Assembly (NCBI GenBank): GCA_025349905.2
Contig: MU624637.1
Coordinates: 1-36,906 of the forward strand
Origin: Blastocladiella britannica
Lineage: Eukaryota > Blastocladiomycota > Blastocladiomycetes > Blastocladiales > Blastocladiaceae
Length of the DNA stretch: 36,906 nt
Reading direction: 5' to 3'
The notes below the pieces were generated by a model. It made no database searches and was not told the DNA's origin. It saw nothing but the letters and a program-made list of their open reading frames with translations. The position numbers were made by a program, and so were the translations under genes. This document shows positions 9,686 through 19,892 of this stretch, one piece after another. Each line of letters begins with the position of its first letter. Position 1 is the stretch's first letter.

Positions 9686-12185
9686 ATGGCACTCCCGGCA
9701 CCCACAACCGCTGATACGCTGCGCACCGCAGTGCCGTGCCAGCCCGGATCAACTACTTCGGCTTCCCCCTGGTCGTGCGCTGCCACCATGGCCGCATTTG
9801 CAGCCTTTCCCGGCACGCCCTCGTCCCTGGCCGACCTTTACGATGCGTGCCGGACGACCATGTGTGAAGCTCCCTTGCGCGACTACTACGCTGCCGCCGC
9901 TGCCACTGGCCTGCGCGCCGACCGCTCTGCTCTGGTGACCACTGGTCCGTCTTTCATAAATCATTTCCTTTCCAGATGGATGGCCACGCGACTTGAATGG
10001 ACTGGGGCCGCGCGATGTGATTTTGCTGATTTTGCTAACCAATCTGCGGAAAAAATATATTGCGCATGCTCGTGCCCTGCTTTACAACGCCACACCTGCC
10101 TTTTCCTTGCGACACGCAGCCCAAGCCCTTGACGCATGCGGCCTCGCCAAGTGCCCTGCCCAATACGCGGCCGCCCATGCGCTCGTGTGCGTGCCCATGG
10201 CCTCCATCGCCGCCTCCTCCACCGCCGCAACCCTCGGACCCGATCCGCAGTCCTGGTGGCTCCCCGCGTTCGTGCCCAAGGCCCTTGCTGGTGCCGTCGC
10301 CGCGGCCTCGAGCTCATCAACCGATATTGGCGTGTGCTCGCTCGGTTGGCCCGCTGGATCTCCCTGTGAGCCCCCATCCTTGCTGCCTGCCACACTCGCC
10401 ATGGCGTCGTCGCTGCCCCTCGCGCCGGCATTGGTCATTGCTGGTCTCTCGGCTGCTGCCAGCGTCGGCACGGCGGCTACCAATGGCTCCAACGCACAGC
10501 TGCTGCCGATCCTGGCTCCCCTGGGACTTGCGGACGGGGGAGCCGCGGTCATCAATAACAATGCCGTCCAGGTGGCGATCCCCGCCGCATCGCGTGGGTT
10601 ACCGCTCTCGTTGCTGACGTTTCCGGCCAATTACTACGTATTACAGCGATGCGACAAACCCTCGCGGTCCTGGGTCTCGAATCTGGCCCCCGAAGCGGCA
10701 TCGTGCACGTCGACGCTCGACTGCATGTTGGGCACCTGCGACACAATACGCGCCGTGTGCACCACGGCGGTTGGGATGGGCCGGTTCAACAGCGACGGCG
10801 ACAAGCAGCTGTTTACTCCCGTTGCCAACATCACCGCCAGAAGTGGCGCCATTCCCGTCCCGACCGCTGGCGTTGGGTCGCCCTCGTCGCCTGCCGGATC
10901 TTCGTCCACGGGACTCGGGCCAATCGGTCCCGTCCTCATGTACTCGATTGCGATCGTGCTGGCCCCGACCGTGCTTCTGGCATTGGGCGTGGCGGCATTT
11001 CTGGCATCGGAACGCAAGAAACGGAGCGCGCCGTTTGCGTGTGCGCGGGACCCGCGGCCGTCCTCCTCCCCACCACGCGGCGGTGCAGGTGACGACGCGC
11101 CGCTTTCGGCTCGTGTGCGGGCGCGGCTGGCATCGGTGCTGGGCGGGCCGCTCGAGTCGGTGCTTGAAGTCGCCACCCCCACTACCACCACTTCCACTGG
11201 TGTGGTGGTCGGAGCGGGAGTGTCGGGTGGTTCTGGGATCGACGACCAAGCATCTCTCCCACGAGCACCGCCATCGCTGGCACGCGAGGTGTTGCGGGTG
11301 CCTGCTCCACCCGGCGCCTCACCATACCAGCGTCCACCGCACCGCGGCGCGTCGCGGTCACGCCGTGGGAACCGCATGCTCGCAGACGTGCGCCACCCGC
11401 CCGAGCACGTGCTGCCGGCGTACTCGCCGTTCCCGTCGCCCATCAGCACTCCGGCGCCGTCCTACATTTCGCATGGGGATGGTGGTGGCCATGCAGGGGA
11501 CGAATCCGTGTTGGATGTGGACGCGATGTCGGTAGTGGGAGAGGCGGATATCGCGTCCTTTGGTGGCGGTGGCCCGGTTCACTCGTCGTCGTCATTGGCG
11601 GCACTTGGGTTGGCTGGTCTGCGGGTTAATACCTCGCGGTCCAACTTGCACCACCAGCATGACCATGATGATGGCGACAGCATGCCGGCATCGCCCCTCG
11701 AATCGGACCCGTGGATCTCGCGGTACCAACAACAGCCTCGTATGAATGAGACCACCACGCCGTATGGGAGTGCGGGCCAGGCGTCTTCATCGGCGTCTGC
11801 GCTCGGTACATCTCCCGATTCCCCGGTCGATGGTGGTGGTGGTTCGTATTTGATGTTTACCACCAGACCTGCTGCTGCGGTTGCCGCCTCTGCTGCTGCT
11901 GCTGCCGGTGGTGACGACCACTACTACTACCCGGAGGTGGCCCAGGACAGCGCCAGTGTGTTTACCACCACCACGTGGGTGTCGGCGTCCAAGACCCTTC
12001 CCGATGGGCAGGAGGATGACGACGACCGAGTCGATGGAGAGATGCGCGATCAACACTTGCAACAACAACAACAGCACGGTCAGCATCACTGGCCAGGCGG
12101 CTCTGCGGCTGTTTCTGCCGACGCCGACAACGCCGTCCCTCCCGTGCCGCCATTGCCCGCCAACTTGATTGAGCCGACCGACTAG
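9686..12185 (+). CDS. Unrecognised single-span membrane protein with long Ser/Pro-rich tail
   Basis: I recognise no family. Modelled as two exons, 9686-9944 and 9976-12185 (822 residues), joined by an unusually short 31-nt intron. The N-terminal half contains many cysteines, looks extracellular or lumenal, and has sequons such as NATP and NGSN. One clear membrane helix is encoded at about 10920-11010 (MYSIAIVLAPTVLLALGVAA), followed by a basic stop-transfer SERKKRS. The remainder, about 390 residues, is a Ser/Pro/Gly/His-rich, presumably cytosolic tail with polyAla and polyGln runs. There is no clear N-terminal signal peptide, which is odd for this topology. The segment at 9976-10060 codes for a hydrophobic, AT-rich stretch unlike the rest and contains a good branch-point word (GCTAAC), so the true intron may be larger or the start may differ (ATG at 9993). 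It could be a surface sensor or adhesin-like protein, but nothing shows this. Confidence 0.6.
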
Positions 12186-12286
12186 TTGTTTATTTTCATT
12201 TCGAAGCGACATGTACTCGGTGGTGTCGCCCACATTTTGATATACCTTCCTTCATGATCACGGCATGTAAATATTGTATACATTTG
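12186..12286. terminator. Convergent 3' region
   Basis: 101 bp between two stop codons of converging genes. It must hold both mRNA 3' ends. It is AT-rich (TTGTTTATTTTC after the plus-strand stop; ATATTTGACAAATG on the minus strand after the acetyltransferase stop), but there is no exact AATAAA. Confidence 0.4.
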
Positions 12287-13303
12287 TCAAATATCGGTCT
12301 CGCTGGGAGGGTACGAGACCTCGTCGGCGATCCAGTCGTCGTCTTCGATCTCGATGTCACTGCAGTACGAATCCGAGAGTTGATTGCGCTCCGTTGGAGC
12401 TGTCGTACTGGTGGTGGCAGCTGCAGACGATACAAGCGACGGGGAGAGAGAGGGCGTATGGGTTCGGCCCAGATCGTGGACCAAGTAATACGCGGACGGC
12501 GGAACCAGGCCGTGGTAGTAGTCGGACACTGTCTGCACGCACTGGAACCCGAGCGCCATGTACAGGTTGAACGCGCCGGTGCTGGCGGTGTGCACATGCA
12601 GCACCACTTGCGTGCACATGAGATCGGCACGCGCTCGCGAGAGGATCTCTGTGGCCATGGCCGAGGCTGTTGATAAAGTTTTGGCTGTGAGCGCTTGAGA
12701 GCAACTCAGTGAAAGTGGGATGAATGACAGACCAAGGCCCAGGCGTCGGAACGGTAGAATCACCCCGAGGGTCATAATGTACAGCCGGTACGCGCACGCC
12801 GGGTCCTCCAGCATTTGCTCGTGGCTGGGCCACAGCGTTCCACCGGGAGGCGCACACAGCGGCTCTTTGCGACAGGTGATGGCGCCGACCAATGACGAAG
12901 GTGGTGGGGTGACCGTTTGCGGCGGTGTTATTGATGGTGGCGGCCCTCCAGGTAACGACGTGCGAGCCGGCGACGATGGCAGCGAGTCCCAGCGTGGCGT
13001 CGTGACTCCCGGTATCAATGGTGGCACTAGTGGTGGGCGGTGCAGCACATACGCGGCACTGGCAAAGCGCCGGTGGACCAGCACCTGCTCGTAGTAGCGC
13101 TGATTGTAGGCAATGGGGAACAGGGCCAGGTTGAGTGCTTGCAGCGCCGGTAAAGTTGCCGCGTCAACGTCGCGCAGCTCGATCTCGGGCCGGCCACCAC
13201 CGGTCTCGCCTACCGTTGAGGTTGCGATCGCGGTCGTTGGTACGGCTGCAGCATGCATCAATAGCGGGGCCGGCCGGGGTCGCGGTGCTGATAATGGCAT
13301 CAT
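12287..13303 (-). CDS. NAA50: NAA50-type N-alpha-acetyltransferase (GNAT fold)
   Basis: Acetylates protein N-termini that begin with Met (family knowledge); it works alone or bound to the NatA complex. 316 residues; exons 13303-12733 and 12666-12287, intron 66 nt. Family signatures: LNLALFPIAYNQRYYEQVL near the substrate pocket, VGAITCR, then YIMTLGVILPFRRLGLA, which holds the acetyl-CoA loop RRxGxA with Leu and Ala completed across the splice, then LHVHTASTGAFNLYMALGFQ and a DYYHG motif. Normal NAA50 is about 170 residues. This one has an extra N-terminal extension, a Pro/Ser-rich insertion of about 50 residues before VGAITCR, and an acidic C-terminal tail. The catalytic core itself looks complete. 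Start at 13303; a second ATG 15 codons in is also possible. Confidence 0.88.
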   Translation of the reverse strand: MMPLSAPRPRPAPLLMHAAAVPTTAIATSTVGETGGGRPEIELRDVDAATLPALQALNLALFPIAYNQRYYEQVLVHRRFASAAYVLHRPPLVPPLIPGVTTPRWDSLPSSPARTSLPGGPPPSITPPQTVTPPPSSLVGAITCRKEPLCAPPGGTLWPSHEQMLEDPACAYRLYIMTLGVILPFRRLGLGLSFIPLSLSCSQALTAKTLSTASAMATEILSRARADLMCTQVVLHVHTASTGAFNLYMALGFQCVQTVSDYYHGLVPPSAYYLVHDLGRTHTPSLSPSLVSSAAATTSTTAPTERNQLSDSYCSDIEIEDDDWIADEVSYPPSETDI

Positions 13304-13414
13304 CGGTACAGCGTATATTTTTAGCTGGGAGAATAATCAACAGCTGACCATTTTTTTTTTCTTCTCGCCTCTCTTTCGCCGACTCTGACCGCAACAACCA
13401 CAGGAAAAAAAAAA
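13304..13414. promoter_or_regulatory. Divergent promoter region, NAA50 / ARO7
   Basis: 111 bp between outward-facing ATGs. A run of A (13405-13414) sits directly before the ARO7 start codon, and a T-run (13351-13360) lies in the middle. No other element is recognised. Confidence 0.4.
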
Positions 13415-14555
13415 ATGGACTTTAACGACACGACAACGCCGGCCCTTTCCCTCGACAAGCTCCGCAATGTGCTTGTCCGGTACGTTTTCTTACTTATAGT
13501 CCTCGTCTTTATTCATTCACTGACATACTTTGATATGTAGCCTGGAGGATACAATCATCTTTGGCCTGATTGAGCGGTACGAGTCCTTGGACCCTGTCGA
13601 GTCATTTCATTTGATTTCATGTCAAAAATCTCAATACCCCTTGATAAAAAAAAAACTACTAGAGCTCAATTCAAGCAAAACGAGCGCATCTACGTGCAAG
13701 GCGCCTTCCCGTTCGATTCGGTCCCATCTTTCCACGGATCCTTTCTCGATTGGTTCTTGCACGAGACTGAAAAAGTGCATGGTACAGTATCTTTGAACTT
13801 TCCACTTTTAACTCCAAACTCGTCGTCATTGAACAAAATCTCACTAGCTCAAGTCCGACGCTACACTTCCCCGGACGAGTACCCATTCACGTCCCCGCTC
13901 CCGGCCCCAATTCTCCCCCCGCTCGATTTCCGCCGCGACCTGCACCCAAACTCGATCAACATCAACCCGCACATCATGTCCATGTACATCTTGCACATTG
14001 TCCCGCAGCTGTGTGCGGCCGGAGATGACGGCAATCACGGGTCGGCGGCGACGCGGGATGTCGAGTCGCTTCAGGCGTTGAGCAAGCGCATCCACTACGG
14101 CAAGTACATTGCTGAAGCCAAGTTCCAAGCGGATCGCGAAGGGTACACGGCACTGATCCGCGCTGGGGATACCGCGGGGTTGATGGCGCGACTTACCAAC
14201 CAGCAGGTCGAGGATCGATTGTTGCTGCGGCTTCGTCGGAAGGCTGAGCTGTATGGGCACGAATTGGACGAGGATGGCGAGATTTTGTCGGGTACCTCAG
14301 ACTCTTTTTTTTTTCAATTTATTGTTGTCCCGAAAATTGACTCGGGTGTTATGGTTAGACTCTGCGCCAGACTCGCCACCAACCACGATCCAGCAACTCC
14401 AGCAACAGCAACAGTCGCCGCCTAAAATGCGTCAGCGACGCTCTCGGCTCGACCTGGACGTGGTTGTTCGGTTGTACAGAGACTTTGTGATCCCCTTGAC
14501 CAAGCGTGTTGAGGTCGACTATCTCTTGACGCGGCTGAGCGAAATGGATCAGTAA
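13415..14555 (+). CDS. ARO7: Chorismate mutase (AroQ, fungal/plant type)
   Basis: Converts chorismate to prephenate, the first committed step to phenylalanine and tyrosine. 286 residues; exons 13415-13479, 13541-13576, 13663-13781, 13848-14291, 14359-14555. Family motifs from N- to C-terminus: LSLDKLRNVLVR joined to LEDTIIFGLIERAQF (across two splices, the second exon being only 36 nt), GSFLDWFLHETEKVH, SPDEYPF, then ATRDVESLQALSKRIHYGKY and VAEAKFQ-like IAEAKFQADR, and the end VIPLTKRVEVDYLLTRL. The Arg and Lys residues that hold chorismate in yeast Aro7 have counterparts in LVR and in the RIHYGKY block. A Gln/Ser-rich insertion encoded at the start of the last exon (about 14360-14430) lengthens the protein from the usual 256. 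The allosteric helical domain is present, so regulation by Tyr/Trp is likely but is inferred from the family. Confidence 0.95.
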
Positions 14556-14580
14556 AATTTGCTTTTTTCATTTTCATTTT
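14556..14580. terminator. 25-bp convergent spacer
   Basis: Only 25 bp of T-rich sequence separate the ARO7 stop from the stop of the opposite-strand TmcB-like gene. The two mRNAs must overlap or end inside each other's coding regions. Confidence 0.5.
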
Positions 14581-17500
14581 TTACTCGGTCGTCAGCACAA
14601 ACGAAGCCTGGGCACCACTGGAAGTTCCCTGCAAGGGAGCCGATAGCGCGTTGGTTTTGGCCGACTTCCCGCCACCCCCATTCAAATTGATGTTGGACGA
14701 CTGCGATTGGCGCGTCGCCGGAGGGATATCCCGACGGACCCTGGTCCGCACATCCAAGTCGAGTCCCCCCGTCGCCAGGAACCGGGCGATTTCCGGTGCG
14801 TGCGCGAGATCGGCCGACGTGAACGCAAACAGTAATCCGACCAGCGCCTGGCCCTCATGTAGCAGCCGCTTGACCAGGATCTGGTGGATGGCGAACGCAC
14901 ATACCAGCAAGTACACCAAGTCCACGTAAAACTGGATCACGGCCGACTGCGAGAAGCCCTCAATGTCGTCAAGCATGTTGGGAACCATGGCGCCGCTGGT
15001 AAGGGCTTCAATGCGATTCCTGAGTTTTAAATAGCGGTTAGCTGAGGACCCATATCAATGCATACAAAATAAGCGAAAACGTACTGAATGTCCGTGGACA
15101 GCAGCATGCTCAACTGCCACACATTGCTCGCCAACGCCAACAGAGTCGGGGTAGTGAGCAGCGCGGACGACAACGACATGTGCTGAAGCGAGAGCTCGGC
15201 GGATTCGAGGAACCGCTCAATCTCTTGGTCGGTCGGGAGCATCGTCAGATCGGTCGTGAATCCGACCGCATCGTTGGCAACCACCGCAGCGCACGAGCCC
15301 GTTTCCGGGGCCGAGCAGTTGCGCATCTGGACCGTGAACTCAGGGTAGTCGTGCTCGAGCGAGTGCTCCTGGAGTACTTTGCCGTGATTGATCGTCATGT
15401 CGTAGTGCACGCTGCGGCACAGACGTTGCACGTAATCCAAGGGAAACACGCCGTCATTGTAAAAGAACTCGCGAGAGCAAATCCGCCACTGAATGGCATT
15501 GATTTGGCGGGTATCGGACGACTGGTACCGAATAAAGTCGTGGACCATTGTTCCTTCACTGTGTTAAATAGATTGAGGCTCCGATATCGTGTGCAACAAG
15601 TCCACGAAAAAAGAGTAAAACACACTAATGGGCAGTAAAGATCAAGCTCGTGACCAGGCCAAACATGATCCCTAAGCATATGGCAATGGCACCAAGATAC
15701 TTGCGCTGGCGGATCCCGCTGCTTCCTTCCGAGGCGCCAAGGTTGACCGAGCGCGATGGCTCACGCGTTCCCTCCTCGCCTGTGCTCGCATCGATGGACG
15801 TCAGCTCGTCAATGGCGCGTTCAGTTCGCGCAATCATTTCGGCCGCGGTCGTGGGCGGCACCTTGCGCAAGAGCTTCAGAATGGACACTTCCTTGTCAAA
15901 AAAGGGCCGCAGAAGCTGCCAATACAAATTTTGTGCGTGTGAGTCCTATTTTCTTTGTAAATTACAATGCAAAATGGATACGAACCGCCTTATTGACGTA
16001 GAAAATGGTAATGACGCAAAAGACAAAGGCCCCGACAATGAATCCGGCCAGAGGCGCATCAATGCCATTGAGCAAGTCGACAATGGTGGACACTTCATCG
16101 TCGATCGAGGAGACAATCACCTTCTGAATGGTGATGAAATTGTCGCCAATGACACTAAATAAGGACAATGCCGTTAGTCTGGTGAAGTGTGAGAATGCCT
16201 CTTGGTGCCATACCGGAACTCTGGAAGCGTCCAAAAGATGGTGGGCGTCAGGCGCAGCAGCGACGTGCTTCCGTCATAAGTGAGCGCAAGACTCGCGGCC
16301 TGCTGAATGAGCTCCAGAACTTGAAGGGTAACCAGGGGTACTGCGGTAAAGTCGGCGGTGCTCAAACTGGGGCCGGGCGTCGCCTGTACCTTTGGAAAGT
16401 AAATGTTGATGGGAACTGGTCGGAATGCGCCACTCGCGCTTCGGGCCGCTTCAAGATCCGCCATCTCACTCACGTGTCCATAAAATGTGTCGGTGAGAGT
16501 GGCAAGCTGGGCATAGGCTGTCGCATAAGAGTTTGCCGGAAGATTCGAGAGCCCCGAGCCGCTCTGAGCGAGGTACCGCAGCGATTCCAGGAGCTGCATG
16601 GCCGTGATGCGGGTAATATGGCCATTCTGGAGCTCCACTCGGCCAACGTCGGCGTCGGCGAAAAAGTTCATGATGTAAACGTAAACGCAGGTCAATGCGC
16701 CAGCCAGTACGAGGAACCCAAAGATGAGCTGCTTGCTAAAGTTGAGCGGGCGGAGGATGCGTTGGGAAATCACGCGGCGCAGTTGGTTCCGTGTACGCGA
16801 GTTTTGGGAGCTTGCTGTAGTTGGTTGTACATTTTTTTTTTAAGTCGTTAATAATGCGGGGCTTGAATGTTAAAAAGGTTGACGAGCGACGCACATTGAG
16901 ACATTGCCGCGTCATCAGCAACCGACTGCTCTTTATCGGCGCTCATCTCGCCCGACTTTCGCCGTTGGTTGAGGCGCGTTTCACTTGCCATGGGAGATTC
17001 AAGCTCGTCCATGTCAGGATCGAGCTGAGCTTGCCGTTTTTCGGCCACTGTATTCAGGTATGCGTTTGTGTGAGAACCTCGAATTGCAAAAGAAACAAAA
17101 AATGCCTACAGTCATCGGCCATGTCAATAAATTCGGTGGCCTTTTGCGCGTCGGAATCGACCGTCTGCAAAAAGTGCGCATAGAGACGAATGACATTCTC
17201 ATCGCGCGGGCACATGAGAAGCAGCCGTTTGTAGCAATTGCCAGCGTTTCGCTGCGACTGCGCCAGCGACTGGACAGCCACACTGAGGTCGTCCATCCCA
17301 CCCCCGGACTTGATGGCGTCCCAGACCTGCACCAAGGCATGCAGCGCCTTCTTGTGGTACTTTTTCGCATCGGTCGTGAGTGCATCGATCGCCGTCCGCT
17401 CAAGGATATCCTCACCCACGAGCTGGGCGTCGCGTTCGCGCACGTAAATCAAAAACTTGATGCCGACGGGGATGTTCTTGGACGACTGCTCGAGCGACTG

Positions 17501-19759
17501 GATCAAAATGTTGGACACGTGCTCGCCGTCGCGGCCATAGTACGCCTTCAGGTATGTTGCCGCAAGCAGCAGCAACAGCGGGTCGTTCGGGAACTCGACC
17601 AGCCCGCGCTCCAGCAACTGAAGACCGAGCGCCACTTGCGTCGAGGTGGCGTTCTTGCGAATGATGCGCACACACACCTCCACCTGGAGGGGCGAGTCGA
17701 AGACCCGACGAAGACGCACGACGCGCTCGCGAATGAGCTTGACGATATCCGTGGACGTGCCCGTCATGACCAACGTTTGCAGGGCGGTCTCGGCCGCCTC
17801 TCGCGAGAGACTCATTGACGAGGGGGGCTCCGTGTATTGCGAGGGCGGGAACATAATGGATGCCCCAATACCAAGCGCGTGCTGTGAATGAGGAGGCGAC
17901 AGTTCCGACATGCCTTTGGGAACGATACCGCCACCGCCGCGGCCAGCGGCAGGCCCGCCCAAACCTCCGGGAGACGCGTAAAGAGCCTGGGACTGGACAA
18001 TGGCGAGCGAAGTAGACAAGGATTTCGCGTGGCGGGTTGAAGCAATAACATGCGAGTTTGAGTGGGCAAGACGAAGGCGGGGCTGCGACTGGCCAATGTC
18101 ATCGTGTGAGCCGATCGAGAACGATTTCGGGAAATCGGGGCTGGGGCCAGTGGGGTTGTACACCCCACTGCGCGTACGAGTCAGGGTCGATACCAAGATG
18201 TGTGGCAGCTGACCTATGTTATCCGAGGGCGACGAGAGGTCACTTGCGCCAGCCGAGCTGCCTCGGGGAAGCGAGGTCGCGCCGCCAGTGGCAGAGGCGT
18301 TCCGCTGGAGGGTTGATGTTGCCGCCTGGAGCAGGTTTGTCAGGGACGGGACCGAGTTTTTGGGTGCGTGCGCGTGGATCCCCCGCTGGTACTCGTAACG
18401 GCCAACGCGGTGCCAGGTCACGACCGTCTGGTCAAGGTACCGGACTGCGTACTTGTTGGTGATGAAGGCGCCGATCACGCTGCCAACCACGGCCGCAACC
18501 GCAGCGTAAATCCACCCATTTGTGGGCTTGTAAAACGTCCACAGGAACATGGTCGCTACCATACTCACTGCCGATCCAAACGTCAACGCGGCACGGAGCG
18601 TCGTCATACTGCGCTTGTAGTACGGCATGCACGTGATGAGCGCCCACGCAAGGTAAAACTGGAGCGCGGCAACACTAACCATATAGCCCCACATCAATTG
18701 GACGGGAGGAGCCGCTCCGTCAGGCGTGTTGACATTCATGATCCCATTCAAGACCACAAGGATCATACGGACAAGCATGGAGCGAATTTCGACCTGGCCG
18801 TGTGCCATGGCTTGCGGGCTGTGGGACGTAGGGGACGTTTCAATCACCTACCATTATATTAATTTTTTTGGTTACGACCGCATTTTTTTGATTTTTTGAA
18901 AAAAAGCAAAGACGTACAACAACAGCGCCAATGATGAGCAGCGGGACGAAAATGGCAAGGCCAATGACATCAAGGATCAAAAGTGGGAGATGCACAGAAC
19001 CGAGACAGTTTATCGTGGTGGAAAATTGCGCCAGAACAACATCCCCATTGCTGCCGCACTGAAGGCCGCTCAGAAAGAGTTGGGCCAAGGGAAAGTTGAG
19101 GACAGTCATGATGGCGGCAATGCATGCTCGCAAAAACTGGAGAACCGGGATGGGAACCTGGACTTGGCGATGCATCAAAAAGGCAACAATGACGATGGTG
19201 ATCACGACGGAAAAGACAGCAACCAGGCCTATTTTTTTCGTGTGTGCAATCGTGCGAGATGAGTGGGGGAGAAATGCTGAGCAGCCTGAAAAAAAAAAAG
19301 ATCGTACCGAGAACATTGGTGGCCCAAAAGGTCGCATAGTCAGAGAGGGCATTCAATGGTTCCAACCCAATCAACAAGACACCAGGGATCGCAGGGTAAA
19401 ACATGTTGGTCAGCGTAAAGGACAGCAGCTGGACGTCATCCATGATCTACGCATGCATATACTTGTCAGCATGGATCTCGAAAATAAACATAAATGTGCA
19501 GTGAACCGTCAAGGCCCAAGAGAGTTTGTCGGGAAGCTCATTTCCTTGCGTAATGAGATATGCAACCTATGTAAATCGTAATTCAGTATCGAGGACCGAG
19601 GGTATAATTGCAAGTTAACACGATGCAACGGACTTGAAAAATGGTCTGCTCAATTTTACTTGTCGAAAGGACCGCGCGTAGATGCTTGTTTCCATACATA
19701 GGATCGCTGTTCTTGTTGGACAATCGGGCGATCCTGTCCAGGTTATTTGAAGTGTCCAT
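14581..19759 (-). CDS. TmcB/TmcC-like TPR-repeat membrane protein
   Basis: Large membrane protein of 1499 residues in 11 exons: 19759-19634, 19566-19507, 19446-19308, 19228-18918, 18847-17110, 17047-16895, 16814-16214, 16154-15986, 15915-15626, 15558-15085, 15019-14581 (4500 nt, in frame; introns 59-80 nt). The N-terminal third has about eight hydrophobic helices (for example GLVAVFSVVITIVIVAFLM and LLILDVIGLAIFVPLLIIGA). A helical block at about 560-790 resembles the TmcB/TmcC TPR region known from chytrid, oomycete and Dictyostelium 'tiny macrocysts' proteins. The C-terminal half holds further helices at about 866-890, 1078-1098, 1174-1194 and 1378-1400, with an outer-looking Cys-containing loop between the last two. 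I see no kinase, cyclase or PAS domain. Its role is unknown; a signalling or surface-sensing part is a guess from the family. Family assignment is moderate; gene extent is good because every junction is in phase. Confidence 0.72.
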
Positions 19760-19892
19760 GGCTTTGCTCTTTTTACTTTCCTTTGCACTGGGTTGTGGTT
19801 TGCCTACTGTTTTTTTTTTTCTTGCGCAAAGAGTTGTGAGGTTTGGGAAGTTCACTTTTTCCAGAAAAGGTTTGACAAAACAAAAAAATTCA
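19760..19892. promoter_or_regulatory. Divergent promoter region, TmcB-like / Pol I factor-like
   Basis: 133 bp between outward-facing ATGs. It contains a T-run (19810-19820) and an A-run just before the plus-strand start. No known factor site is recognised. Confidence 0.4.
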
